Of a DNA stretch of 64,000 bases, positions 26,921-36,002 are shown in pieces; within the stretch, counting starts at the first letter, position 1; the number at the start of each line of letters is the position of its first letter. The stretch is from NCBI GenBank assembly GCA_963750045.1, contig CAVVPD010000007.1, positions 62,001 through 126,000 of the forward strand, given 5' to 3'. The stretch comes from DASUAS01 sp963750045. Lineage in GTDB: Bacteria > Actinomycetota > Acidimicrobiia > IMCC26256 > DASPTH01. A program made the position numbers and the translations under genes. The notes beneath the pieces are model-generated. The model had not been told where the DNA came from, ran no database searches, and saw only the letters and a list, made by a program, of their open reading frames with translations.

Positions 26921-27318
26921 CCACCCTGCGGGAGCCGCCGGTGTCGGACGAATCGGCCGAGTTCTGGGACACGACGCGCGACCGCCGCTTCGTCCTCCCG
27001 TGGTGCACGGGGTGCGGAGTGGCGATCTGGTACCCGCGCCTCACGTGCCCGCGGTGTCTCGGGTCGGCGATCGAGTGGCGCGAGACATCTGGCATGGCCA
27101 CCGTCTACGCGTACAGCATCCATTGGAAGCCGGGAGTCGGCCGGGTCGAGGAAGAGGGACCGTACGTGGTCGCGCTGGTCGACCTCGACGAGGGGGTGCG
27201 CATGATGACCAACATCGTCGAGTGCCCGCCGGGCTCGGTGACCGTCGGGATGGCCGTCCGACTCACCTGGCTCCCGATGTCGGACGGACGCCACCTGCCG
27301 GTCTTCGGGCCCGCCTGA
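26917..27318 (+). CDS. DUF35 Zn-ribbon/OB-fold protein
   Basis: A 133-residue DUF35 protein with two cysteine pairs (WCTGCG and CPRC) forming the zinc ribbon, then the OB-fold TSGMATVYAYSIHW and a VVALVDLDEGVRMMTNIV strand. It is the expected CoA-thioester-binding partner of the thiolase-like protein to which it is translationally coupled. An acyl-CoA synthetase follows 23 bases downstream, so activation and cleavage enzymes appear to be co-transcribed. Confidence 0.87.
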   Translation: MTTLREPPVSDESAEFWDTTRDRRFVLPWCTGCGVAIWYPRLTCPRCLGSAIEWRETSGMATVYAYSIHWKPGVGRVEEEGPYVVALVDLDEGVRMMTNIVECPPGSVTVGMAVRLTWLPMSDGRHLPVFGPA

Positions 27319-27341
27319 ATCCCGCACCACGAGGGGCGCTC

Positions 27342-28985
27342 ATGCCGTTTCCCGACTTCGCCCCCACCATGCCGACGCTCCTGAGTCGCTGCCGCAGCGC
27401 GCTTCGGGTCGCATCCCTACCTGGTCGCCAACGGCGAGCGCCTCACCTACGCGGAGGCCGACGCGCTGGTCGGCGGCGGTCGCCAAGGGTCTCCTCGCCG
27501 AGGGCGTCGGCAAGGGGTCGCGCGTCGGCGTTCTCATGCCCAACAGCGTCGACGACGCGATCGCCGCGTTCGCGATCACCCGCATCGGCGCGGTCTTCGT
27601 GCCGCTCAACACGTTCTCGCAGACCAAGGAGCTGGCGTGGATGGTGCGCCACGCCGACCTCACGCGCCTGCTCGCCCATCCTCGGTTCCTGAACAACGAC
27701 TACCTCGAGCGCCTCGAGACCGCGTTCCCGGACCTCGCCGGGCAGTCGGCCGACGGTCCGTTGTTCGTCGCGGGCGCCCCGTTCCTGCGCGCCATCCACG
27801 TCTGGGGCGACTCCGACCGGTCCTGGACACTCGGCGGCGAAGCCGCCATCGTCGCGTCGGGCGCGGCTGCGGGCATCGACGACGCGTTCCTCGAGGCGGT
27901 GGAGGCGTGCGTGGTGCCGGCCGATCCGGCGCTCATCGTCTACAGCTCGGGGAGCACCGCCGATCCGAAGGGCGCGATCCACACGCAGGGCACGATCGTG
28001 CGCCACTCGTGCAACATGCAGTCGGGCTACCCCATGACCGGCGACGACGTGATGTTCTCCTCGATGCCGTTCTTCTGGATCGGTGGTCTGGTCACCACGC
28101 TCCTCGCGACCCTGCACCTCGGCGCGACGCTCGTCACCCAGAGCTCGTTCGACGCCGGCACCGCGCTCGAGCTGATGGAGCAGGAGCGCGCCACCATCGC
28201 CATGGGCTGGCCGCAACAGGGCACCACGATCGCCGCGCACCCGTCGTTCGAGACGCGCGACCTGTCGTCGGTCGTGCGCACGAGCATGCCGGACATGGTC
28301 GCACCGGACCGCCGGCCCCCGCCGGTGAACTCGACGTCACTGGGCATGACCGAGATGTGCAGCTCGCACACGCTGTGGGACCAGTACGACCCGCTGCCCG
28401 AGTCGCTGCCGCGGAACGTTCGGGAAGTCACTCGATGGCGTCGAGCACAAAGTGGTCGATCCCGAGACCCGGACCGAGCTGCCGGCCGGTGAGGACGGCG
28501 AGCTGTGGGCCCGCGGATACTCCTTGATGCAGGGGCTCCAGCGCCGCGAGCGCGAAGACGTGTTCGAACCGGACGGTTGGTACCGCACCGGCGACGTCGG
28601 CCACTTCGACGCCGACGGCTGGTTCTACTTCAAGGGTCGCCTCGGCGAGATGATCAAGACTCCGGGCGGCGCCAACGTGACCCCCGCCGAGATCGAAGCG
28701 GTGCTCGTGGGCTACGACGACGTGAGCGAGGCCTACGTCACCGGCATCCCGGCCACCGACACCGGCCAGTTGGTGGTCGCCGCGGTCGTGCCGCGTGCGG
28801 ACGTGGTCGTCGACGCCGAGGAGCTGCGCGCCCGGTTGAAGTCCGACCTCTCGGCGTACAAGGTCCCGAAGCACATCTGGGTGTGCGCAAAGTCCGAGCT
28901 GCCCTTTCTCGACTCCGGCAAGATCAGGAAGCAGGAGCTCGCGGCGCGCATCGCGCGCCGCGTCTCCGGCGAGGAGCAGGCGTGA
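27342..28985 (+). CDS. acyl-CoA synthetase (AMP-forming), frame broken three times
   Basis: About 548 residues of the ANL superfamily, broken at 27397-27402, 27472-27478 and 28409-28414. Adding one CG at each site gives a continuous protein: MPFPDFAPTMPTLL, then ARFGSHPYLVANGERLTY, GGAVAKGLLAEGVGKG, the P-loop YSSGSTADPKGAIHT, LPRGTFGKSLDGVEHKV, GWYRTGDVGHFD and DSGKIRKQEL with the catalytic lysine. Three breaks with the same signature in one gene would be odd for decay but fit a sequencing artefact. It is co-directional with the thiolase-like/DUF35 pair. Confidence 0.82.
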
Positions 28986-29024
28986 GCGAGCCGCGCTGAC
29001 CCCACCGTCACCGAGGCTGGGCCC

Positions 29025-30198
29025 GTGCACGACCAGCGCGAGATCGACGCGGTGGTCGCCGTGATGCGCGCGCCTGGGCGGCTCGCCATCGGGCCCGAGG
29101 TCGCCGAGTTCGAACGGCGCGGGGCGGAGCTGCTCGCCAAGCAGCACGCGGTGATGGTCAACAGCGGCACGTCCGCGCTGTGGTTGGCGGTCGACCTGCT
29201 CGGCTGCGAGCCGGGCGACGAGGTGATCACGTCGCCGCTCACGTTCTCGAGCGACATCGCCCCGCTCGTGCGCAACGGCATCGTCCCTGCGTTCGTCGAT
29301 GTCGAACCGGACACGTTGCAGATCGACGTCGCGGCAGATCGAAGCGATGATCGGGCCACGGACGAAGGCGATCCTCGCGCCGAACCTGGTCGGGAACTGC
29401 CCGGACTGGGACGCCATCCGGGCGATCGCCGACCTGCACGGCCTGCTCGTGGTGGAGGACAGCTGCGACGTGCTCGACTCGTACCTGCGCGGCACGCGTA
29501 CCGGGGCGCGCTCGGACATCTCAGTCACCAGCTTCGCAAGGGGCCACTCGATCACTGCCGCGAGCAATGGCGGGATGATCGCGGTCGACGACCCGGAGTG
29601 GTTCGACCAGACATTGGTTCGGCGCCGGTGGGGCCGGCACTCCGAGCGCTACCTGTTCGGCAGCAAGCAGGGTCATGACGACCGCTTCGGCGAGCTCGAC
29701 GACGGCACGCCGTACGACATGGTCTTCCTGTTCGAGGACACCGGCTACAACTTCGAGCCGTCCGAGATCGGCGCCGCGTACGGCAACGTGCAGCTCGAAC
29801 GGCTGGCCGAGTTCAACGAGCGGCGGCGCCAGAACTTCGCCCGCCTCGACGAGGTCCTCGCGCACCACGAGGACCAGGTCGTGCGCGCCCGGACGACACC
29901 CGAGGTCGACACGACGTGGATGCGCTTCCCGTTCCTGCTCCGGGAAGGCATCGACCGTTCGGTGATGCAGGAATTCCTCCTCGAGCGGGGGATCCCGTCG
30001 CGCATGGTCTGGACCGGCAACATCCTGCGCCAGCCCGGGTTCGCCGCCATCACCCACCGGGCGCCGGAGGGTGGCCTGCCCAACGCCGACCTCGTGATGG
30101 ACCGTGGCCTCACCCTCCCGTCGCACCACGGACTGAGCAGCGACGCGGTCGGTCACATCGCGGAGTCGCTCTCGGATTTCCTACACGCCGGCGGCTGA
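29025..30198 (+). CDS. DegT/DnrJ/EryC1-fold protein, sugar 3-dehydratase (E1/ColD) type, frame broken near 29328-29334
   Basis: About 391 residues of the PLP/PMP aminotransferase fold: WLAVDLLGCEPGDEVITSPL, LVVEDSCDVLDS and ARSDISVTSFARGHSIT. The residue aligned with the PLP lysine is His (codon 29545-29547), as in CDP-4-keto-6-deoxyglucose 3-dehydratase E1 and ColD, which use free PMP. The E1 iron-sulfur cysteines are missing: after RRRWGRHSER comes YLFGSKQGHDDRF, so it is more ColD-like. Adding a CG at 29328-29334 joins the frames as IDVARQIEAM. The GTG at 29025 starts it, 39 bases after the synthetase. Its role among lipid genes is unclear. Confidence 0.75.
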
Positions 30199-30209
30199 GC
30201 GCCGGCGCG

Positions 30210-31350
30210 TCACACCCGGCCGAGGATGAGCCCGCTGTTGAGGGAGCTCACGAGCGTGTGGTCGACGGACGCAACCTGGTTGACCGCGTTGCCCCGCACC
30301 TGACGGACGCCTTCCTGGATGCTGTTCACACCGTGGATGTACGCCTCGCCGAGCAGTCCGCCGTGGGTGTTGGTCGGCAGCGCGCCGTCGATGTCGATGT
30401 TGCCGGCACTGATGAAGGCCGCCGCCTCGCCCGGCCCACAGAAGCCGTAGGCCTCGAGCACGAGGAACACGAGTGGGCTGAAGTTCTCGTAGATCTCGGC
30501 GACGTCGACGTCGGACGGTTGCAGCCCGGAACGTTCGAACAGCAGGCGCGGCGGACGCGGCGGCCTCGGGATACGTGGCGAGATCGTCGTGGTAGTAGTT
30601 GTGCGTGATGCTCGCATGGCCCTGGTGCGCGTCGGCGGCCGCGACGATCGACACCGGTCGCGGCGTGCCGGCCGCACGGTCGGCGCGGCTGACGACGATC
30701 GCCACACCGCCGTCGCTCTCCTGGCAGCAGTCGTAGAGCCGCAGCACCGGCTCGACGATCCAGCGCGAGGCTTGGTGGTCCTCCAACGTGATCGGCCGCT
30801 CGTAGAACCACGCCTTCGGGTTGGTCGCCGCGTACCTCCGCGCCGCCACCGTGTAGCGACCGAAGTCCTCGTTGGTCGCGCCGTACGTGTGCATGTAGCG
30901 GCGGAACCAGAGCGCGTACATCTTCGCCGGGGTGTCGATGCCGAAGTTGAAGTACCAGTCGAGGGGCGCGGCCGTCATCGGGCCACGGTGCGGTTGCCCG
31001 AACCGGAAGCCGGAACGCTCGTTGAAGGCGCGGTACACGAGGATGTTGTCGGCCAGGCCCGCGGTGACCGCGGCGACCGCATGCTGCACCGTCGCGGACG
31101 CGCCGACGCCACCACCCGGCGTGCGCGACCACCAGTTGACCTCGCGGATGCCGAGGTTGCGCATGAGCTCGAGCTCGTCGTTCCCGTCGATGGTGAAGGT
31201 GACGAGCCCGTCGACGTCGGCCGGCGTGAGCCCCGCGTCGAGGATGGCGGCGCGGGATGCCTCGGCCGCGAGCTGCATCGTGCTGCGGCCCGAGTCCTTC
31301 GAGAACTCCGTCGCCCCGATCCCGGCGATGATCGTGCCGGTGCCGGTCAC
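30210..31350 (-). CDS. thiolase-like (SCPx/Ltp2 type) protein, frame broken near 30546-30550
   Basis: About 380 residues. The N-terminal frame starts at the GTG at 31350 (IIAGIGATEFSKDSG) and runs to EAAASAA; the second frame continues RLLFERSGLQPSDVDVAEIYENFS to the stop. One CG restored at 30546-30550 joins them. The nucleophilic cysteine is replaced (TPGGGVGASAT). Tyrosines are kept in EIYENF and EAYIHGVN, very like Ltp2, so an aldolase role is likely. The GTG overlaps the DUF35 stop (GTGA, 31347-31350). Here DUF35 precedes the thiolase-like gene, the reverse of the other two pairs. Confidence 0.82.
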
Positions 31351-31733
31351 GACGCGACCCGGAAGAACGGCGTGCGCGTGCCGCGGTCGTCGCGGAACTC
31401 CACCTCGACGGCCAGGTCGTCGTACGGGCCGTCGTGGGGTGGGTCGACCAGGTTCGACACGACCCGTACGCCCTCCTCCAGCTGCACGAGGATCACGATG
31501 CGGGCGGCGTCGTCGGGCCGGTTCGGGTGGAGCGAGGAGATCCAGGTGACGATGTGCCCGCGCCCGGACACTTCGAGCGTGTCCCACCCGAGCGAGCCGC
31601 AGCGCCCGCACATCGGCGCGGGTGGGTGGCGCAGGACGCCGCAGTCGGCGCAACGCTGGATCAGGAGGCGGTCCTCGACGGCGCCGTCCCAGAAGAACGC
31701 GTCGTCGGGCGCAGCGGTTCGCACGTCACTCAT
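31347..31733 (-). CDS. DUF35 Zn-ribbon/OB-fold protein
   Basis: A 128-residue DUF35 protein with RCADCG and CGRCG zinc-ribbon cysteines and an OB-fold starting SGRGHIVTWISSLHP. It is coupled to the thiolase-like gene by a 4-base overlap and should form a complex with it. Its ATG at 31733 lies 7 bases from a short inverted repeat (31741-31754) in the promoter shared with the divergent MaoC genes. Confidence 0.87.
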   Translation of the reverse strand: MSDVRTAAPDDAFFWDGAVEDRLLIQRCADCGVLRHPPAPMCGRCGSLGWDTLEVSGRGHIVTWISSLHPNRPDDAARIVILVQLEEGVRVVSNLVDPPHDGPYDDLAVEVEFRDDRGTRTPFFRVAS

Positions 31734-31870
31734 GTCGCGGATCTGATCACAGATTCCCCGGATCCGAGAACACAGCCCCCCAGCACACCGGGCGTTTCCA
31801 CCGCTTTGACAAGCCAGCAGCCCGCGCGTGATCCTCCCGCTGCCCCAGTCACCTCGTGAGGAGCGCAGCG
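31734..31870. promoter_or_regulatory. divergent promoter, DUF35-thiolase and MaoC units, with inverted repeat
   Basis: This 137-base gap separates two divergent units. An inverted repeat with arms ATCTG and CAGAT around ATCA lies at 31741-31754, immediately upstream of the minus-strand ATG, where a bound protein would block that gene. GAGGAG at 31857-31862 is the ribosome-binding site of the first MaoC gene. No coding signal is seen in between. Confidence 0.4.
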
Positions 31871-32360
31871 ATGGCCATCGATCGATTCCCGGTGGAGGCG
31901 AGCCACGTGCTCATGTTCGCCCGCGCCATCGGCGATCCCAACCCCGTCTACGCGGACGCCGACGTCGCGGCCGCTGTCCGAGCTCGGCGCGATCCCCGCG
32001 CCCCCGACGTTCGTGACCGCGAGCGCGCAATTCGACCCCGACTACCCGCTCCGACCGAAACCCGGCCAGCCGTGGTTCGGCTCGGGCCGCGAGGCGTCGG
32101 GCGCCACTCCGTCGACGCCGTCGGGTGGTTCGGGGGGTGGGGGCACCTCGCTCCACGCCGAGCAGCACTACGAGTACCACCGCCCCCTTCTGGTGGGCGA
32201 CGTGCTCCACGCCCGCGGCCGCACCGGCGAGCAGTGGGAGAAGCAAGGTCGTTCGGGGACGCTGAAGTTCACCGAGCTCATCACCGAGTACCTCGACGAG
32301 AACGACGAGGTCGTGATCACCGCCCGCACCGTGGCGGTCCTGACGGAAGGACCGAAATGA
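31871..32360 (+). CDS. MaoC-type dehydratase N-terminal-domain (FAS1-like) protein, frame broken near 31971-31974
   Basis: About 163 residues of the hot-dog fold that forms heteromeric R-specific enoyl-CoA hydratases with a MaoC partner. The first frame reads MAIDRFPVEASHVLMFARAIGDPNPVYADADVAA. The second reads LSELGAIPAPPTFVTASAQFD, then LHAEQHYEYHRPLLVGDVL to the stop. A CG restored at 31971-31974 joins them. This subunit normally lacks the catalytic Asp/His pair, which the downstream gene supplies. The two genes overlap by ATGA (32357-32360), as expected for a two-subunit enzyme. Confidence 0.82.
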
Positions 32361-32779
32361 GCGTCAGCGCGGCATCGCTGAACGTCGGCGACACCAAGGA
32401 GCTCCTCCTCGTCGACGACCTCACCCGCACCCAGATCGTGATGTACGCGGGCGCGTCCGGTGACTACAACCCGCTGCACAGCGACGAGAGGTTCGCGCGC
32501 GAGGTCGCCGGATACCCGGGCATCTTCGCCCACGGAATGCTCTCCATGGGGATGACCGGTCGCGTCGTCACCGACTGGTTCGGCGAAGGCCGCCTCACCA
32601 CGTACGGCGTACGCTTCGTCCGTCAGGTGTGGCCGGGCGACACCCTCACCGCGACCGCGACCGTCGACGCCATCCGCGAGGAAGGCGGTGTGCACTTCGC
32701 CGACGTGTCGCTCACGACCGTGAACCAGGACGGCACCACCGTGGTCAGCGGCACGGCCACCGCCCGCCTCGACCCGTAG
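32357..32779 (+). CDS. MaoC-like enoyl-CoA hydratase, catalytic subunit
   Basis: A 140-residue hot-dog protein carrying the hydratase 2 signature YAGASGDYNPLHSDERFA (catalytic Asp and His in the D-x-N-P-x-H motif) and GIFAHGMLSMG. It should hydrate an enoyl-CoA to the R-3-hydroxyacyl-CoA together with the non-catalytic subunit encoded just upstream. In mycobacterial steroid degradation the ChsH1/ChsH2 hydratase has this two-gene layout and works with the Ltp2/DUF35 aldolase; the adjacent divergent pair makes the same logic likely here. Confidence 0.9.
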   Translation: MSVSAASLNVGDTKELLLVDDLTRTQIVMYAGASGDYNPLHSDERFAREVAGYPGIFAHGMLSMGMTGRVVTDWFGEGRLTTYGVRFVRQVWPGDTLTATATVDAIREEGGVHFADVSLTTVNQDGTTVVSGTATARLDP

Positions 32780-32797
32780 GAGCGGACAACGGGTGTG

Positions 32798-33986
32798 TCA
32801 GGCGGCCACCGGCAGGCCGAAGAGCGCGTTCCCGTTGTCGCTCATCACCCGCCGGATGGTTGCGTCGTCGAGGTCCTCGGCGCGGAGGGTCTCGAGATAG
32901 TCGAGCGGCTCGGCGAGGCCTTCGGGGTGCGGGTAGTCGGAGCCGAACAGCACGTGCTCGGGGCCACACTGCCCGATGACGGTGGCGACGTCGTCCTCCC
33001 AGAAGGGGTTGACGTAGACGTTGCGGCGGAACACTTCGACCGGGTGCTCCGCGAACTCCTGCGGCATCTTGCGAGAGGCGGAGTCGAGTTGGTGCTGCAG
33101 GTGACCGACCCAGTCGGCACCGTTCTCCACACTGAGAATCCGGAGATCGGGAAAGCGGGAGAGCGCACCCTCGCAGATCATGGCGGCGATGGCGTCCTCG
33201 ATCTCGCGGTGCTGGAGCAGGAGCTGGCGCAGCGGGCTCGGCTTGAACGCGCTCGTCGCTGTTCCCGGGCTCCCACGTCTCGTAGTAGCTCGTGAGCGGC
33301 GGGAACGAGGCGTGCATGCAGACGGGGACACCCGCCTCCTGCACGCGCGCCCAGAACGGATCGAACTCCGGCAGCGCGATCGAACGCGGGCCGCGCAACC
33401 CGTTGGCCGGTGCCGGGCGCACGAGGATGGTCCTGGCGCCTCGCTCGAGCACCCACTCCAGCTCGGCGATCGCCTCCTCGAGGATCGGCAGCGTGATCAC
33501 CGGCGTGCTGAAGATCCGGCCTTCGTAGTCGAAGGTCCACTGGTCGTGGAGCCAGGAGTTGATCGCGTGGATCGCCGCGTGGGTCAGGTCGGGATCGTCC
33601 GCCACGGTGTACTCGACGAGGTTGGCGATGGTCGGGAACATGAGCGCGCCGTGCACACCCAGCTCGTCGAGCAGTTCCAGGCGGGCGCCGGGCTCGCGGT
33701 ACGCGGGGATGCAGTCGATCGGTTGGCCGCTCATCTCGCGCAGGCTCAGGCCCTCAGGGTTGTTGCCGGAGTAGAAGGGCACGTGCGCGCCAGGGCGGGC
33801 AACCCGATCGAAGGTCGGGTTCGGGATGAACTCGGTCAGCTTGCCCTTCATGGCGAGACGGGTCCGGCCGCGCACCTCGACGAACTGGATGTCGCGTGCG
33901 TAGCGCTTCGGGAGGTAGTCGAGCCAGGCTGGGCTCTCGTAGAGATGGTTGTCGGCGTCGAAGACGGGGAAACCGGGATCGACCAT
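32798..33986 (-). CDS. amidohydrolase_2 family protein, frame broken near 33248-33252
   Basis: About 396 residues, paralogous to the protein at 23143: VFDADNHLYES, QWTFDYEGRIFSTPVITLP, VCMHASFPPL, ILSVENGADWVG and GSDYPHPEGLAEPLDYL. The first frame ends at GNSDER and the second resumes AFKPSPLRQLLLQ; a CG restored at 33248-33252 joins them. The ATG at 33986 has GGAG about 8 bases upstream. It faces a TetR gene across a 57-base gap with a palindrome, repeating the layout at 22483-24346. The reaction (hydrolysis or decarboxylation) is not decided by sequence. Confidence 0.85.
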
Positions 33987-34008
33987 CAGGCGCTCCTATC
34001 GAATGCTT

Positions 34009-34036
34009 TACCGTAATCCTTACGGTAGCCTAGGCT
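34009..34036. promoter_or_regulatory. palindromic operators between amidohydrolase and TetR genes
   Basis: TACCGTAA (34009-34016) and TTACGGTA (34020-34027) form an exact 8-base inverted repeat around three bases, directly followed by the 10-base palindrome AGCCTAGGCT (34027-34036). Both lie in the 57-base divergent gap, so a bound TetR dimer would cover both start regions. The motif differs from the one at 23095, implying a distinct regulator. Confidence 0.7.
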
Positions 34037-34043
34037 CGGGCTC

Positions 34044-34745
34044 GTGTCCACCGCCGCCGCGCCCGACCGGCCCCGCCGCGCCCGCGGATCGCTGAGCGCC
34101 GACGAGATCCTCGACGCCGCCGAGCACCTCGTCGACCGCAGCGGGCTCCACGCCCTGAGCATGCCCACGCTGGCGCGGGAGCTCGACTGCGGCGTCACCA
34201 GCATCTACTGGTACTTCCGCAGCAAGGACGACCTGGTGATCGCCCTGGCCGATCGGGTCGAGCAGCAGCTCTACTCTCGCCTCCCGCCGATCGGCGACGG
34301 CCCCTGGGACGACGAGGCGGCGGCGTACTTCACCGCGTTCCGCGAGCTGATGCACCAGACCCCCATCTACCGCGAGATGTTCGCGTACCGGATCCGCTCC
34401 ACCTTCGGCGGATCGACCCTCACGCGCTCGGTCCTGCGGCGCATCGACGCGGGACTCGCGCTGTTCGTGCGCGGTGGGCTCACTCCGGCGGAGGCGGCGC
34501 TCGCGTACCAGGCGTGCACGAACTACACCAACGGTTTCATCGCGCTCGAGCACGGCAGTGCGATCGAAGAACCCGACAGCGACGTCACCGCCGCGGTGAA
34601 CGACCGCATCGCCCACGCCGACCGGGGCGAGATCCCGGTGTTGAGCCAGGTGCCCGACTTCGGTGCGGGCATGGCCTACGACGACCAGCAGTTCCAGCGC
34701 GGCCTGCGGCTGTTGCTCACCGGTGTCCGCCGCAGCGTCACCTGA
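34044..34745 (+). CDS. TetR-family transcriptional regulator
   Basis: A 233-residue TetR protein: LSADEILDAAEHLVDRSGL, LSMPTLARELDCGVTSIYWYFRSKDDLV is the helix-turn-helix. A C-terminal domain like TetR class C with AYQACTNYTNGF follows. The GTG at 34044 is the start; it is immediately beyond the palindromes, so autorepression is likely. The C-terminus overlaps the convergent P450 gene by 8 bases. Confidence 0.9.
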   Translation: MSTAAAPDRPRRARGSLSADEILDAAEHLVDRSGLHALSMPTLARELDCGVTSIYWYFRSKDDLVIALADRVEQQLYSRLPPIGDGPWDDEAAAYFTAFRELMHQTPIYREMFAYRIRSTFGGSTLTRSVLRRIDAGLALFVRGGLTPAEAALAYQACTNYTNGFIALEHGSAIEEPDSDVTAAVNDRIAHADRGEIPVLSQVPDFGAGMAYDDQQFQRGLRLLLTGVRRSVT

Positions 34746-35937
34746 CCGCGACGACCTCGAACTCAACCGGCAGCGCATCGACCTCACCCGCGGTCGCGGT
34801 ACGCACCCGGGCGCCGGGCATGACGCGTGCGGCACGCCACCGCGTCGTGACGGCCCGCACGACTTCCTGGATCTCCATGCGGGCGAGCGCGGCGCCGATG
34901 CAGTAGTGCCGCCCGATACCGAACTCCAACTGTGGTTGCGCCGGCCGCCGCGACGCGTCGAAACGATCGGGCTCGTGATACACGGCCGGGTCGCGGTGCG
35001 CCGACGCAAGGTACGCAGTGACGAGGGTGCCCGCCGGGATCTCGATCCCGAGCCATTCCACGTCGCGCGCGGCGACGTGGTTGCCGTGGCGGATGACCGG
35101 TTCGTAGCGGGCGCACTCCTCGACGGCGCGTTCCACCGGTGCGATCCCGCTCGCGACGGCCGACCACTCGTCGGGATGCTCAGAGAGCAACCAGACCGCG
35201 ATTCCCAGAGAGTGCGTGGTGTTGTCGACCGAGGCGCTCAGCAGCTCGGTGAGGAGTGAGCGGACGTCACCACGCGTGAGCACGCCCTCGTCGACCGCGC
35301 GCAACAACGCACTCGTGATGTCGTCGCCCGGCGCCCGTTCCTTCTCCTCGATCAGGTCGTCCGCGAAGCGGCGAAGCTCCCGCAACGCGGCCGTCACGTC
35401 GCCCATCACCGCGGGATCTCCCGAGAACGCCTGCAGGGCGATGCTCGACCAGTGCGCGAGCTCGGGTCCGCGCGCCACGTCGCACCCCACCATCCAGCAG
35501 AACACGGTGGGCGGGATCCGGGTCGCGACATCAGCCATGAACTCGCAGTGCCCGTCCGTCGCGACCGCGTCGAGCAAGTCGCCGACCAGCGCGACGGTCT
35601 GCGCGCGGAGCGTCTCGATCCGGCGCGGCGTGAACCACGGCATGACGACGCGCCGCAACTCCTGATGATCGGAGCCCTCCGAGCCGAGCAGGGACCGCCC
35701 CTCGGTCGAACGCGTGGTCTCCGGCGCCGCGCGTCGGATCACCTCGAAGACGCCGGGTCGGAACGCCGGATCGACGAGGAGCGCGCTGCACGCCTCGTAC
35801 GTGAGCACGCCGAGGCCGGTCGGCGTGCGCACGACCCACGATTGTTCCCGCAGCGCGCGCAGCGAACCGTGGGGATCGCCGGCGAACGCGTCGTCTGCAT
35901 GGTCCAGGAGCGGAAGCGATCCAGCGGTCGCGGTCAC
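34738..35937 (-). CDS. cytochrome P450
   Basis: A 399-residue P450: ExxR in EECARYEP, heme loop FGIGRHYCIGAALAR with the Cys ligand. The I-helix reads LLSASVDNTTHSLG, so the usual AG-x-[D/E]-TT acid position is Asn with an Asp shifted by one, a variant also seen in other actinobacterial P450s. The GTG at 35937 is the most likely start (residues VTATAGSLPLLDHADD). It is divergent from the deacylase at 36003. No redox partner gene is near. Confidence 0.9.
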   Translation of the reverse strand: MTATAGSLPLLDHADDAFAGDPHGSLRALREQSWVVRTPTGLGVLTYEACSALLVDPAFRPGVFEVIRRAAPETTRSTEGRSLLGSEGSDHQELRRVVMPWFTPRRIETLRAQTVALVGDLLDAVATDGHCEFMADVATRIPPTVFCWMVGCDVARGPELAHWSSIALQAFSGDPAVMGDVTAALRELRRFADDLIEEKERAPGDDITSALLRAVDEGVLTRGDVRSLLTELLSASVDNTTHSLGIAVWLLSEHPDEWSAVASGIAPVERAVEECARYEPVIRHGNHVAARDVEWLGIEIPAGTLVTAYLASAHRDPAVYHEPDRFDASRRPAQPQLEFGIGRHYCIGAALARMEIQEVVRAVTTRWRAARVMPGARVRTATAGEVDALPVEFEVVAVR

Positions 35938-36002
35938 GGGCGCAGCGTACCGGCACGGCGTTAGGGTGCGCTCGGATCGCACGGCGAACAGCGGAGGGAC
36001 AC

